DNA of 64,000 nucleotides from Hordeum vulgare subsp. vulgare (GCF_904849725.1 NC_058519.1:577016169-577080168), one strand, 5' to 3'. Counted from the first letter of the stretch, positions 10,977 through 23,267 are shown. The notes: a model not told the origin generated them from the sequence alone. A program made the numbers and translations.

Positions 10977-11060
<84 letters not shown>
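10977..11060 (+). repeat. TAG microsatellite, 28 triplets
   Basis: Pure 84-bp TAG tract between units 35 and 36. Its counterpart at 14632-14715 has the same length. Confidence 0.97.
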
Positions 11061-11096
11061 GGGCAAGCATAAGGAACAAATAGATAGTTGCATGTG

Positions 11097-11216
11097 GGAT
11101 GCGATCATACCAGCACTAAAGCACCGGATCCCATCAGAACTACGAAGTTAAGCGTGCTTGGGCGAGAGTAGTACTAGGATGGGTGACCTCCTGGGAAGTC
11201 CTCGTGTTGCATTCCC
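11097..11216 (+). rRNA. 5S rRNA, unit 36
   Basis: nt46 C>A; G at -1. Period 306 bp. Confidence 0.95.
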
Positions 11217-11402
11217 CTTTTTAAATATATTTTTGCGCCACGTGACAAGGATGACGCGGGACCGTGATCTATATGACCTCATTTTCTTATTTTTGACGAT
11301 TACTGTGTGACTTTTCCCACCGCGCTTGACACCCAACGACTAGTAGTAGTAGTAGTAGTAGTAGTAGGGCAAGCATAAGGAACAAATAGATAGTTGCATG
11401 TC

Positions 11403-11522
11403 GGATGCGATCATACCAGCACTAAAGCACCGGATCCCATCAGAACTCCGAAGTTAAGCGTGCTTGGGCGAGAGTAGTACTAGGATGGGTGACCTCGTGT
11501 GATGTCCTCGTGTTGCATTCCC
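11403..11522 (+). rRNA. 5S rRNA, unit 37
   Basis: nt95 C>G, nt98 G>T, nt101 A>T: three changes at and just past box C, shared with unit 48. Likely weakened. Period 325 bp. Confidence 0.92.
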
Positions 11523-11649
11523 CTTTTTAAATATATTTTTGCGCCACGTGACAAGGATGACGCGGGAGCGTGATCTATATGACCTCATTTTCTTATTTTT
11601 GACGATTACTGTGTGACTTTTCCCACCGCGCTTGACACTCAACGACTAC

Positions 11650-11691
<42 letters not shown>

Positions 11692-11727
11692 GGGCAAGCA
11701 TAAGGAACAAATAGATAGTTGCATGTC

Positions 11728-11847
11728 GGATGCGATCATACCAGCATTAAAGCACCGGATCCCATCAGAACTCCGAAGTTAAGCGTGCTTGGGCGAGAGT
11801 AGTACTAGGATGGGTGACCTCCTGGGAATTCCTCGTGTTGCATTCCC
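11728..11847 (+). rRNA. 5S rRNA, unit 38
   Basis: nt20 C>T, nt102 G>T. Period 346 bp. Confidence 0.95.
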
Positions 11848-11994
11848 CTTTTTAAATATATTTTTGCGCCACGTGACAAGGATGACGCGGGAGCGTGATC
11901 TATATGACCTCATTTTCTTATTTTTGACGATTACTGTGTGACTTTTCCCACCGCGCTTGACACCCAATGACTAGTAGTAGTAGTAGTAGTAGTG

Positions 11995-12037
<43 letters not shown>

Positions 12038-12073
12038 GGGCAAGCATAAGGAACAAATAGATAGTTGCATGTC

Positions 12074-12193
12074 GGATGCGATCATACCAGCACTAAAGCA
12101 CCGGATCCCATCAGAACTCCGAAGTTAAGCGTGCTTGGGCGAGAGTAGTACTAGGATAGGTGACCTCCTGGGAAGTCCTCGTGTTGCATTCCC
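12074..12193 (+). rRNA. 5S rRNA, unit 39
   Basis: nt85 G>A in box C, a lineage marker that travels with a CAG-interrupted TAG tract. Period 313 bp. Confidence 0.95.
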
Positions 12194-12386
12194 CTTTTTA
12201 AATATATTTTTGCGCCACGTGACAAGGATGACGCGGGAGCGTGATCTATATGACCTCATTTTCTTATTTTTGACGATTACTGTGTGACTTTTCCCACCGC
12301 GCTTGACACCCAACGACTAGTAGTAGTAGCAGTAGTAGTAGTAGTACTAGGGGCAAGCATAAGGAACAAATAGATAGTTGCATGTC

Positions 12387-12506
12387 GGATGCGATCATAC
12401 CAGCACTAAAGCACCGGATCCCATCAGAACTTCGAAGTTAAGCGTGCTTGGGCGAGAGTAGTACTAGGATGGGTGACCTCCTGGGAAGTCCTCGTGTTGC
12501 ATTCCC
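12387..12506 (+). rRNA. 5S rRNA, unit 40
   Basis: nt46 C>T; spacer has GATTAGTGTGTG. Period 325 bp. Confidence 0.95.
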
Positions 12507-12632
12507 CTTTTTAAATATATTTTTGCGCCACGTGACAAGGATGACGCGGGAGCGTGATCTATATGACCTCATTTTCTTATTTTTGACGATTAGTGTGTGA
12601 CTTTTCCCACCGCGCTTGACACCCAACGACTA

Positions 12633-12668
<36 letters not shown>

Positions 12669-12711
12669 GTAGTAGGGGCAAGCATAAGGAACAAATAGAT
12701 AGTTGCATGTC

Positions 12712-12831
12712 GGATGCGATCATACCAGCACTAAAGCATCGGATCCCATCAGAACTCCGAAGTTAAGCGTGCTTGGGCGAGAGTAGTACTAGGATGGGTG
12801 ACGTCCTGGGAAGTCCTCGTGTTGCATTCCC
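12712..12831 (+). rRNA. 5S rRNA, unit 41
   Basis: nt28 C>T, nt92 C>G (box C); first terminator tract only T4. Period 316 bp. Confidence 0.93.
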
Positions 12832-13027
12832 CTTTTAAAATATATTTTTGCGCCACGTGACAAGGATGACGCGGGAGCGTGATCTATATGACCTCATTTT
12901 CTTATTTTTGACGATTACTGTGTGACTTTTCCCACCGCGCTTGACACCCAACGACTAGTAGTAGTAGCAGTAGTAGTAGTAGTAGTAGTAGGGGCAAGCA
13001 TAAGGAACAAATAGATAGTTGCATGTC

Positions 13028-13147
13028 GGATGCGATCATACCAGCACAAAAGCACCGGATCCCATCAGAACTCCGAAGTTAAGCGTGCTTGGGCGAGAGT
13101 AGTACTAGGATGGGTGACCTCCTGGGAAGTCCTCGTGTTGCATTCCC
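13028..13147 (+). rRNA. 5S rRNA, unit 42
   Basis: nt21 T>A; spacer has CATTTTTTTTATTTTTG (loss of the usual C). Period 323 bp. Confidence 0.95.
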
Positions 13148-13272
13148 CTTTTTAAATATATTTTTGCGCCACGTGACAAGGATGACGCGGGAGCGTGATC
13201 TATATGACCTCATTTTTTTTATTTTTGACGATTACTGTGTGACTTTTCCCACCGCGCTTGACACCCAACGAC

Positions 13273-13304
<32 letters not shown>

Positions 13305-13350
13305 GTAGTAGTAGGGGCAAGCATAAGGAACAAATAGATAGTTGCATGTC

Positions 13351-13470
13351 GGATGCGATCATACCAGCACTAAAGCACCGGATCCCATCAGAACTCCGAA
13401 GTTAAGCGTGCTTCGGCGAGAGTAGTACTAGGATGGGTGACCTCCTGGGAAGTCCTCGTGTTGCATTCCC
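13351..13470 (+). rRNA. 5S rRNA, unit 43
   Basis: nt64 G>C at the edge of box A, shared with 54 and 70. Its spacer matches that of unit 32. Period 409 bp. Confidence 0.94.
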
Positions 13471-13594
13471 CTTTTTAAATATATTTTTGCGCCACGTGAC
13501 AAGGATGACGCGGGAGCGTGATCTATATGACCTCATTTTCTTATTTTTGACGATTACTGTGTGACTTTTCCCACCGCGTTTGACACCCAACGAC

Positions 13595-13723
<129 letters not shown>

Positions 13724-13759
13724 GGGCAAGCATAAGGAACAAATAGATAGTTGCATGTC

Positions 13760-13879
13760 GGATGCGATCATACCAGCATTAAAGCACTGGATCCCATCAG
13801 AACTCCGAAGTTAAGCGTGCTTGGGCGAGAGTAGTACTAGGATGGGTGACCTCCTGGGAAGTCCTCGTGTTGCATTCCC
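13760..13879 (+). rRNA. 5S rRNA, unit 44
   Basis: nt20 C>T, nt29 C>T; counterpart of unit 33 at +3650 bp. Period 328 bp. Confidence 0.95.
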
Positions 13880-14087
13880 CTTTTTAAATATATTTTTGCG
13901 CCACGTGACAAGGATGACGCGGGAGCGTGATCTATATGACCTCATTTTCTTATTTTTGACGATTACTGTGTGACTTTTCCCACCGCGCTTGACACCCAAT
14001 GACTAGTAGTAGTAGTAGTAGTGGTAGTAGTAGTAGTAGTAGTAGTAGTAGGGGCAAGCATAAGGAACAAATAGATAGTTGCATGTC

Positions 14088-14207
14088 GGATGCGATCATA
14101 CCAGCACTAAAGCACCGGATCCCATCAGAACTCCGAAGTTAAGCGTGCTTGGGCGAGAGTAGTACTAGGATGGGTGACCTCCTGGGAAGTCCTCGTGTTG
14201 CATTCCC
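14088..14207 (+). rRNA. 5S rRNA, unit 45
   Basis: Consensus copy; spacer lacks one T (GACTTTCCC). Counterpart of 34. Period 300 bp. Confidence 0.97.
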
Positions 14208-14387
14208 CTTTTTAAATATATTTTTGCGCCACGTGACAAGGATGACGCGGGACCGTGATCTATATGACCTCATTTTCTTATTTTTGACGATTACTGTGTG
14301 ACTTTCCCACCGCGCTTGACACCCAACGACTAGTAGTAGTAGTAGTAGTAGGGGCAAGCATAAGGAACAAATAGATAGTTGCATGTC

Positions 14388-14507
14388 GGATGCGATCATA
14401 CCAGCACTAAAGCACCGGATCCCATCAGAACTCCGAAGTTAAGCGTGCTTAGGCGAGAGTAGTACTAGGATGGGTGACCTCCTGGGAAGTCCTCGTGTTG
14501 CATTCCC
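14388..14507 (+). rRNA. 5S rRNA, unit 46
   Basis: nt64 G>A; first terminator tract T4. Counterpart of 35. Period 364 bp. Confidence 0.94.
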
Positions 14508-14631
14508 CTTTTAAAATATATTTTTGCGCCACGTGACAAGGATGACGCGGGAACGTGATCTATATGACCTCATTTTCTTATTTTTGACGATTACTGTGTG
14601 ACTTTTCCCACCGCGCTTGACACCCAACGAC

Positions 14632-14715
<84 letters not shown>
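14632..14715 (+). repeat. TAG microsatellite, 28 triplets
   Basis: Pure 84-bp tract between units 46 and 47. Confidence 0.97.
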
Positions 14716-14751
14716 GGGCAAGCATAAGGAACAAATAGATAGTTGCATGTG

Positions 14752-14871
14752 GGATGCGATCATACCAGCACTAAAGCACCGGATCCCATCAGAACTACGA
14801 AGTTAAGCGTGCTTGGGCGAGAGTAGTACTAGGATGGGTGACCTCCTGGGAAGTCCTCGTGTTGCATTCCC
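14752..14871 (+). rRNA. 5S rRNA, unit 47
   Basis: nt46 C>A; G at -1. Counterpart of 36. Period 306 bp. Confidence 0.95.
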
Positions 14872-15057
14872 CTTTTTAAATATATTTTTGCGCCACGTGA
14901 CAAGGATGACGCGGGACCGTGATCTATATGACCTCATTTTCTTATTTTTGACGATTACTGTGTGACTTTTCCCACCGCGCTTGACACCCAACGACTAGTA
15001 GTAGTAGTAGTAGTAGTAGTAGGGCAAGCATAAGGAACAAATAGATAGTTGCATGTC

Positions 15058-15177
15058 GGATGCGATCATACCAGCACTAAAGCACCGGATCCCATCAGAA
15101 CTCCGAAGTTAAGCGTGCTTGGGCGAGAGTAGTACTAGGATGGGTGACCTCGTGTGATGTCCTCGTGTTGCATTCCC
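15058..15177 (+). rRNA. 5S rRNA, unit 48
   Basis: nt95 C>G, nt98 G>T, nt101 A>T; counterpart of 37. Period 322 bp. Confidence 0.92.
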
Positions 15178-15304
15178 CTTTTTAAATATATTTTTGCGCC
15201 ACGTGACAAGGATGACGCGGGAGCGTGATCTATATGACCTCATTTTCTTATTTTTGACGATTACTGTGTGACTTTTCCCACCGCGCTTGACACTCAACGA
15301 CTAC

Positions 15305-15343
<39 letters not shown>

Positions 15344-15379
15344 GGGCAAGCATAAGGAACAAATAGATAGTTGCATGTC

Positions 15380-15499
15380 GGATGCGATCATACCAGCATT
15401 ACAGCACCGGATCCCATCAGAACTCCGAAGTTAAGCGTGCTTGGGCGAGAGTAGTACTAGGATGGGTGACCTCCTGGGAAGTCCTCGTGTTGCATTCCC
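15380..15499 (+). rRNA. 5S rRNA, unit 49
   Basis: nt20 C>T, nt23 A>C; counterpart of 38 without its nt102 change. Period 355 bp. Confidence 0.95.
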
Positions 15500-15646
15500 C
15501 TTTTTAAATATATTTTTGCGCCACGTGACAAGGATGACGCGGGAGCGTGATCTATATGACCTCATTTTCTTATTTTTGACGATTACTGTGTGACTTTTCC
15601 CACCGCGCTTGACACCCAATGACTAGTAGTAGTAGTAGTAGTAGTG

Positions 15647-15691
<45 letters not shown>

Positions 15692-15734
15692 CTAGTAGGG
15701 GCAAGCATAAGGAACAAATAGATAGTTGCATGTC

Positions 15735-15854
15735 GGATGCGATCATACCAGCACTAAAGCACCGGATCCCATCAGAACTCCGAAGTTAAGCGTGCTTGGG
15801 CGAGAGTAGTACTAGGATAGGTGACCTCCTGGGAAGTCCTCGTGTTGCATTCCC
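15735..15854 (+). rRNA. 5S rRNA, unit 50
   Basis: nt85 G>A; counterpart of 39. Period 313 bp. Confidence 0.95.
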
Positions 15855-16047
15855 CTTTTTAAATATATTTTTGCGCCACGTGACAAGGATGACGCGGGAG
15901 CGTGATCTATATGACCTCATTTTCTTATTTTTGACGATTACTGTGTGACTTTTCCCACCGCGCTTGACACCCAACGACTAGTAGTAGTAGCAGTAGTAGT
16001 AGTAGTACTAGGGGCAAGCATAAGGAACAAATAGATAGTTGCATGTC

Positions 16048-16167
16048 GGATGCGATCATACCAGCACTAAAGCACCGGATCCCATCAGAACTTCGAAGTT
16101 AAGCGTGCTTGGGCGAGAGTAGTACTAGGATGGGTGACCTCCTGGGAAGTCCTCGTGTTGCATTCCC
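16048..16167 (+). rRNA. 5S rRNA, unit 51
   Basis: nt46 C>T; counterpart of 40. Period 325 bp. Confidence 0.95.
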
Positions 16168-16293
16168 CTTTTTAAATATATTTTTGCGCCACGTGACAAG
16201 GATGACGCGGGAGCGTGATCTATATGACCTCATTTTCTTATTTTTGACGATTAGTGTGTGACTTTTCCCACCGCGCTTGACACCCAACGACTA

Positions 16294-16329
<36 letters not shown>

Positions 16330-16372
16330 GTAGTAGGGGCAAGCATAAGGAACAAATAGATAGTTGCATGTC

Positions 16373-16492
16373 GGATGCGATCATACCAGCACTAAAGCAT
16401 CGGATCCCATCAGAACTCCGAAGTTAAGCGTGCTTGGGCGAGAGTAGTACTAGGATGGGTGACGTCCTGGGAAGTCCTCGTGTTGCATTCCC
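16373..16492 (+). rRNA. 5S rRNA, unit 52
   Basis: nt28 C>T, nt92 C>G; counterpart of 41 and 68, with T5 terminator. Period 316 bp. Confidence 0.94.
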
Positions 16493-16688
16493 CTTTTTAA
16501 ATATATTTTTGCGCCACGTGACAAGGATGACGCGGGAGCGTGATCTATATGACCTCATTTTCTTATTTTTGACGATTACTGTGTGACTTTTCCCACCGCG
16601 CTTGACACCCAACGACTAGTAGTAGTAGCAGTAGTAGTAGTAGTAGTAGTAGGGGCAAGCATAAGGAACAAATAGATAGTTGCATGTC

Positions 16689-16808
16689 GGATGCGATCAT
16701 ACCAGCACAAAAGCACCGGATCCCATCAGAACTCCGAAGTTAAGCGTGCTTGGGCGAGAGTAGTACTAGGATGGGTGACCTCCTGGGAAGTCCTCGTGTT
16801 GCATTCCC
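16689..16808 (+). rRNA. 5S rRNA, unit 53
   Basis: nt21 T>A; counterpart of 42 and 69. Period 323 bp. Confidence 0.95.
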
Positions 16809-16933
16809 CTTTTTAAATATATTTTTGCGCCACGTGACAAGGATGACGCGGGAGCGTGATCTATATGACCTCATTTTTTTTATTTTTGACGATTACTGTG
16901 TGACTTTTCCCACCGCGCTTGACACCCAACGAC

Positions 16934-16965
<32 letters not shown>

Positions 16966-17011
16966 GTAGTAGTAGGGGCAAGCATAAGGAACAAATAGAT
17001 AGTTGCATGTC

Positions 17012-17131
17012 GGATGCGATCATACCAGCACTAAAGCACCGGATCCCATCAGAACTCCGAAGTTAAGCGTGCTTCGGCGAGAGTAGTACTAGGATGGGTG
17101 ACCTCCTGGGAAGTCCTCGTGTTGCATTCCC
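17012..17131 (+). rRNA. 5S rRNA, unit 54
   Basis: nt64 G>C; spacer ACCGCATTTT shared with 70. Period 319 bp. Confidence 0.94.
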
Positions 17132-17330
17132 CTTTTTAAATATATTTTTGCGCCACGTGACAAGGATGACGCGGGAGCGTGATCTATATGACCGCATTTT
17201 CTTATTTTTGACGATTACTGTGTGACTTTTCCCACCGCGCTTGACACCCAACGACTAGTAGTAGTAGCAGTAGTAGTAGTAGTAGTAGTAGTAGGGGCAA
17301 GCATAAGGAACAAATAGATAGTTGCATGTC

Positions 17331-17450
17331 GGATGCGATCATACCAGCATTAAAGCACCGGATCCCATCAGAACTCCGAAGTTAAGCGTGCTTGGGCGAG
17401 AGTAGTACTAGGATGGGTGACCTCCTGGGAAGTCCTCGTGTTGCATTCCC
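17331..17450 (+). rRNA. 5S rRNA, unit 55
   Basis: nt20 C>T. Period 331 bp. Confidence 0.95.
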
Positions 17451-17661
17451 CTTTTTAAATATATTTTTGCGCCACGTGACAAGGATGACGCGGGACCGTG
17501 ATCTATATGACCTCATTTTCTTATTTTTGACGATTACTGTGTGACTTTTCCCACCGCGCTTGACACCCAATGACTAGTAGTAGTAGTAGTAGTAGTGGTA
17601 GTAGTAGTAGTAGTAGTAGTAGTAGGGGCAAGCATAAGGAACAAATAGATAGTTGCATGTC

Positions 17662-17781
17662 GGATGCGATCATACCAGCACTAAAGCACCGGATCCCATC
17701 AGAACTCCGAAGTTAAGCGTGCTTGGGCGAGAGTAGTACTAGGATAGGTGACCTCCTGGGAAGTCCTCGTGTTGCATTCCC
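17662..17781 (+). rRNA. 5S rRNA, unit 56
   Basis: nt85 G>A. Period 313 bp. Confidence 0.95.
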
Positions 17782-17974
17782 CTTTTTAAATATATTTTTG
17801 CGCCACGTGACAAGGATGACGCGGGAGCGTGATCTATATGACCCCATTTTCTTATTTTTGACGATTACTGTGTGACTTTTCCCACCGCGCTTGACACCCA
17901 ACGACTAGTAGTAGTAGCAGTAGTAGTAGTAGTACTAGGGGCAAGCATAAGGAACAAATAGATAGTTGCATGTC

Positions 17975-18094
17975 GGATGCGATCATACCAGCACTAAAGC
18001 ACCGGATCCCATCAGAACTTTGAAGTTAAGCGTGCTTGGGCGAGAGTAGTACTAGGATGGGTGACCTCCTGGGAAGTCCTCGTGTTGCATTCCC
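17975..18094 (+). rRNA. 5S rRNA, unit 57
   Basis: nt46-47 CC>TT; the next upstream block reads AAACATAAGG. Period 322 bp. Confidence 0.95.
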
Positions 18095-18218
18095 CTTTTT
18101 AAATATATTTTTGCGCCACGTGACAAGGATGACGCGGGAGCGTGATCTATATGACCTCATTTTCTTATTTTTGACGATTAGTGTGTGACTTTTCCCACCG
18201 CGCTTGACACCCAACGAC

Positions 18219-18253
<35 letters not shown>

Positions 18254-18296
18254 GTAGTAGGGGCAAACATAAGGAACAAATAGATAGTTGCATGTC

Positions 18297-18416
18297 GGAT
18301 GCGATCATACCAGCACTAAAGCACCGGATCCCATCAGAACTCCGAAGTTAAGCGTGCTTGGGCGAGAGTAGTACTAGGATGGGTGACCTCCTGGGAAGTC
18401 CTCGTGTTGCATTCCC
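18297..18416 (+). rRNA. 5S rRNA, unit 58
   Basis: Consensus copy; period 298 bp. Confidence 0.97.
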
Positions 18417-18594
18417 CTTTTTAAATATATTTTTGCGCCACGTGACAAGGATGACGCGGGAGCGTGATCTATATGACCTCATTTTCTTATTTTTGACGAT
18501 TACTGTGTGACTTTTCCCACCGCGCTTGACACCCAACGACTAGTAGTAGTAGTAGTAGGGGCAAGCATAAGGAACAAATAGATAGTTGCATGTC

Positions 18595-18714
18595 GGATGC
18601 GATCATACCAGCACTAAAGCACCGGATCCCATCAGAACTCCGAAGTTAAGCGTGCTTGGGCGAGAGTAGTACTAGGATAGGTGACCTCCTGGGAAGTCCT
18701 CGTGTTGCATTCCC
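18595..18714 (+). rRNA. 5S rRNA, unit 59
   Basis: nt85 G>A; spacer CACGTG changed to CATGTG. Counterpart of 56 at +933 bp. Period 313 bp. Confidence 0.95.
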
Positions 18715-18907
18715 CTTTTTAAATATATTTTTGCGCCATGTGACAAGGATGACGCGGGAGCGTGATCTATATGACCTCATTTTCTTATTTTTGACGATTA
18801 CTGTGTGACTTTTCCCACCGCGCTTGACACCCAACGACTAGTAGTAGTAGCAGTAGTAGTAGTAGTACTAGGGGCAAGCATAAGGAACAAATAGATAGTT
18901 GCATGTC

Positions 18908-19027
18908 GGATGCGATCATACCAGCACTAAAGCACCGGATCCCATCAGAACTTTGAAGTTAAGCGTGCTTGGGCGAGAGTAGTACTAGGATGGGTGACCT
19001 CCTGGGAAGTCCTCGTGTTGCATTCCC
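18908..19027 (+). rRNA. 5S rRNA, unit 60
   Basis: nt46-47 CC>TT; counterpart of 57. Period 322 bp. Confidence 0.95.
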
Positions 19028-19151
19028 CTTTTTAAATATATTTTTGCGCCACGTGACAAGGATGACGCGGGAGCGTGATCTATATGACCTCATTTTCTTA
19101 TTTTTGACGATTAGTGTGTGACTTTTCCCACCGCGCTTGACACCCAACGAC

Positions 19152-19186
<35 letters not shown>

Positions 19187-19229
19187 GTAGTAGGGGCAAA
19201 CATAAGGAACAAATAGATAGTTGCATGTC

Positions 19230-19349
19230 GGATGCGATCATACCAGCACTAAAGCACCGGATCCCATCAGAACTCCGAAGTTAAGCGTGCTTGGGCGAGA
19301 GTAGTACTAGGATGGGTGACCTCCTGGGAAGTCCTCGTGTTGCATTCCC
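19230..19349 (+). rRNA. 5S rRNA, unit 61
   Basis: Consensus copy, counterpart of 58. Period 298 bp. Confidence 0.97.
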
Positions 19350-19527
19350 CTTTTTAAATATATTTTTGCGCCACGTGACAAGGATGACGCGGGAGCGTGA
19401 TCTATATGACCTCATTTTCTTATTTTTGACGATTACTGTGTGACTTTTCCCACCGCGCTTGACACCCAACGACTAGTAGTAGTAGTAGTAGGGGCAAGCA
19501 TAAGGAACAAATAGATAGTTGCATGTC

Positions 19528-19647
19528 GGATGCGATCATACCAGCACTAAAGCACCGGATCCCATCAGAACTCTGAAGTTAAGCGTGCTTGGGCGAGAGT
19601 AGTACTAGGATGGGTGACCTCCTGGGAAGTCCTCGTGTTGCATTCCC
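19528..19647 (+). rRNA. 5S rRNA, unit 62
   Basis: nt47 C>T; spacer GATTATTGTGTG. Period 313 bp. Confidence 0.95.
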
Positions 19648-19771
19648 CTTTTTAAATATATTTTTGCGCCACGTGACAAGGATGACGCGGGAACGTGATC
19701 TATATGACCTCATTTTCTTATTTTTGACGATTATTGTGTGACTTTTCCCACCGCGCTTGACACCCAACGAC

Positions 19772-19804
<33 letters not shown>

Positions 19805-19840
19805 GGGCAAGCATAAGGAACAAATAGATAGTTGCATGTC

Positions 19841-19960
19841 GGATGCGATCATACCAGCACTAAAGCACCGGATCCCATCAGAACTCCGAAGTTAAGCGTG
19901 CTTGGGCGAGAGTAGTACTAGGATGGGTGACCTCCTGGGAAGTCCTCGTGTTGCATTCCC
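19841..19960 (+). rRNA. 5S rRNA, unit 63
   Basis: Consensus copy; period 301 bp. Confidence 0.97.
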
Positions 19961-20141
19961 CTTTTTAAATATATTTTTGCGCCACGTGACAAGGATGACG
20001 CGGGACCGTGATCTATATGACCTCATTTTCTTATTTTTGACGATTACTGTGTGACTTTTCCCACCGCGCTTGACACCCAACGACTAGTAGTAGTAGTAGT
20101 AGTAGGGGCAAGCATAAGGAACAAATAGATAGTTGCATGTC

Positions 20142-20261
20142 GGATGCGATCATACCAGCACTAAAGCACCGGATCCCATCAGAACTCCGAAGTTAAGCGT
20201 GCTTGGGCGAGAGTAGTACTAGGATGGGTGACCTCCTGGGAAGTCCTCGTGTTGCATTCCC
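20142..20261 (+). rRNA. 5S rRNA, unit 64
   Basis: Consensus copy; period 313 bp. Confidence 0.97.
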
Positions 20262-20454
20262 CTTTTTAAATATATTTTTGCGCCACGTGACAAGGATGAC
20301 GCGGGAACGTGATCTATATGACCTCATTTTCTTATTTTTGACGATTACTGTGTGACTTTTCCCACCGCGCTTGACACCCAAAGACTAGTAGTAGTACTAG
20401 TAGTAGTAGTAGTAGTAGGGGCAAGCATAAGGAACAAATAGATAGTTGCATGTT

Positions 20455-20574
20455 GGATGCGTTCATACCAGCACTAAAGCACCGGATCCCATCAGAACTC
20501 CGAAGTTAAGCGTGCTTGGGCGAGAGTAGTACTAGGATGGGTGACCTCCTGGGAAGTCCTCGTGTTGCATTCCC
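20455..20574 (+). rRNA. 5S rRNA, unit 65
   Basis: nt8 A>T; T at -1. Class-D spacer. Period 300 bp. Confidence 0.95.
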
Positions 20575-20754
20575 CTTTTTAAATATATTTTTGCGCCACG
20601 TGACAAGGATGACGCGGGACCGTGATCTATATGACCTCATTTTCTTATTTTTGACGATTACTGTGTGACTTTTCCGACCGCGCTTGACACCCAACGACTA
20701 ATAGTAGTAGTAGTAGTAGGGCAAGCATAAGGAACAAATAGATAGTTGCATGTT

Positions 20755-20874
20755 GGATGCGATCATACCAGCACTAAAGCACCGGATCCCATCAGAACTC
20801 CGAAGTTAAGCGTGCTTGGGCGAGAGTAGTACTAGGATGAGTGACCTCCTGGGAAGTCCTCGTGTTGCATTCCC
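20755..20874 (+). rRNA. 5S rRNA, unit 66
   Basis: nt86 G>A in box C; T at -1. Period 301 bp. Confidence 0.95.
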
Positions 20875-21055
20875 CTTTTTAAATATATTTTTGCGCCACG
20901 TGACAAGGATGACGCGGGAGCGTGATCTATATGACCTCATTTTCTTATTTTTGACGATTACTGTGTGACTTTTCTCACCGCGCTTGACACCCAACGACTA
21001 GTAGTAGTAGTAGTAGTAGGGGCAAGCATAAGGAACAAATAGATAGTTGCATGTC

Positions 21056-21175
21056 GGATGCGATCATATCAGCACTAAAGCACCGGATCCCATCAGAACT
21101 CCGAAGTTAAGCGTGCTTGGGCGAGAGTAGTACTAGGATGGGTGACCTCCTGGGAAGTCTTCGTGTTGCATTCCC
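21056..21175 (+). rRNA. 5S rRNA, unit 67
   Basis: nt14 C>T, nt105 C>T. Period 325 bp. Confidence 0.95.
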
Positions 21176-21301
21176 CTTTTTAAATATATTTTTGCGCCAC
21201 GTGACAAGGATGACGCGGGAGCGTGATCTATATGACCTCATTTTCTTATTTTTGACGATTAGTGTGTGACTTTTCCCACCGCGCTTGACACCCAACGACT
21301 A

Positions 21302-21337
<36 letters not shown>

Positions 21338-21380
21338 GTAGTAGGGGCAAGCATAAGGAACAAATAGATAGTTGCATGTC

Positions 21381-21500
21381 GGATGCGATCATACCAGCAC
21401 TAAAGCATCGGATCCCATCAGAACTCCGAAGTTAAGCGTGCTTGGGCGAGAGTAGTACTAGGATGGGTGACGTCCTGGGAAGTCCTCGTGTTGCATTCCC
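21381..21500 (+). rRNA. 5S rRNA, unit 68
   Basis: nt28 C>T, nt92 C>G; counterpart of 52 at +5008 bp. Period 319 bp. Confidence 0.94.
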
Positions 21501-21699
21501 CTTTTTAAATATATTTTTGCGCCACGTGACAAGGATGACGCGGGAGCGTGATCTATATGACCTCATTTTCTTATTTTTGACGATTACTGTGTGACTTTTC
21601 CCACCGCGCTTGACACCCAACGACTAGTAGTAGTAGCAGTAGTAGTAGTAGTAGTAGTAGTAGGGGCAAGCATAAGGAACAAATAGATAGTTGCATGTC

Positions 21700-21819
21700 G
21701 GATGCGATCATACCAGCACAAAAGCACCGGATCCCATCAGAACTCCGAAGTTAAGCGTGCTTGGGCGAGAGTAGTACTAGGATGGGTGACCTCCTGGGAA
21801 GTCCTCGTGTTGCATTCCC
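21700..21819 (+). rRNA. 5S rRNA, unit 69
   Basis: nt21 T>A; counterpart of 53. Period 326 bp. Confidence 0.95.
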
Positions 21820-21944
21820 CTTTTTAAATATATTTTTGCGCCACGTGACAAGGATGACGCGGGAGCGTGATCTATATGACCTCATTTTTTTTATTTTTGA
21901 CGATTACTGTGTGACTTTTCCCACCGCGCTTGACACCCAACGAC

Positions 21945-21979
<35 letters not shown>

Positions 21980-22025
21980 GTAGTAGTAGGGGCAAGCATA
22001 AGGAACAAATAGATAGTTGCATGTC

Positions 22026-22145
22026 GGATGCGATCATACCAGCACTAAAGCACCGGATCCCATCAGAACTCCGAAGTTAAGCGTGCTTCGGCGAGAGTAG
22101 TACTAGGATGGGTGACCTCCTGGGAAGTCCTCGTGTTGCATTCCC
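22026..22145 (+). rRNA. 5S rRNA, unit 70
   Basis: nt64 G>C; counterpart of 54. Period 316 bp. Confidence 0.94.
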
Positions 22146-22341
22146 CTTTTTAAATATATTTTTGCGCCACGTGACAAGGATGACGCGGGAGCGTGATCTA
22201 TATGACCGCATTTTCTTATTTTTGACGATTACTGTGTGACTTTTCCCACCGCGCTTGACACCCAACGACTAGTAGTAGTAGCAGTAGTAGTAGTAGTAGT
22301 AGTAGGGGCAAGCATAAGGAACAAATAGATAGTTGCATGTC

Positions 22342-22461
22342 GGATGCGATCATACCAGCATTAAAGCACCGGATCCCATCAGAACTCCGAAGTTAAGCGT
22401 GCTTGGGCGAGAGTAGTACTAGGATGGGTGACCTCCTGGGAAGTCCTCGTGTTGCATTCCC
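22342..22461 (+). rRNA. 5S rRNA, unit 71
   Basis: nt20 C>T; counterpart of 55. Period 337 bp. Confidence 0.95.
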
Positions 22462-22608
22462 CTTTTTAAATATATTTTTGCGCCACGTGACAAGGATGAC
22501 GCGGGACCGTGATCTATATGACCTCATTTTCTTATTTTTGACGATTACTGTGTGACTTTTCCCACCGCGCTTGACACCCAATGACTACTAGTAGTAGTAG
22601 TAGTAGTG

Positions 22609-22642
<34 letters not shown>

Positions 22643-22678
22643 GGGCAAGCATAAGGAACAAATAGATAGTTGCATGTC

Positions 22679-22798
22679 GGATGCGATCATACCAGCACTA
22701 AAGCACCGGATCCCATCAGAACTCCGAAGTTAAGCGTGCTTGGGCGAGAGTAGTACTAGGATAGGTGACCTCCTGGGAAGTCCTCGTGTTGCATTCCC
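22679..22798 (+). rRNA. 5S rRNA, unit 72
   Basis: nt85 G>A; counterpart of 56/59. Period 313 bp. Confidence 0.95.
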
Positions 22799-22991
22799 CT
22801 TTTTAAATATATTTTTGCGCCACGTGACAAGGATGACGCGGGAGCGTGATCTATATGACCTCATTTTCTTATTTTTGACGATTACTGTGTGACTTTTCCC
22901 ACCGCGCTTGACACCCAACGACTAGTAGTAGTAGCAGTAGTAGTAGTAGTACTAGGGGCAAGCATAAGGAACAAATAGATAGTTGCATGTC

Positions 22992-23111
22992 GGATGCGAT
23001 CATACCAGCACTAAAGCACCGGATCCCATCAGAACTTTGAAGTTAAGCGTGCTTGGGCGAGAGTAGTACTAGGATGGGTGACCTCCTGGGAAGTCCTCGT
23101 GTTGCATTCCC
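22992..23111 (+). rRNA. 5S rRNA, unit 73
   Basis: nt46-47 CC>TT; counterpart of 57/60. Period 319 bp. Confidence 0.95.
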
Positions 23112-23235
23112 CTTTTTAAATATATTTTTGCGCCACGTGACAAGGATGACGCGGGAGCGTGATCTATATGACCTCATTTTCTTATTTTTGACGATTAGTG
23201 TGTGACTTTTCCCACCGCGCTTGACACCCAACGAC

Positions 23236-23267
<32 letters not shown>
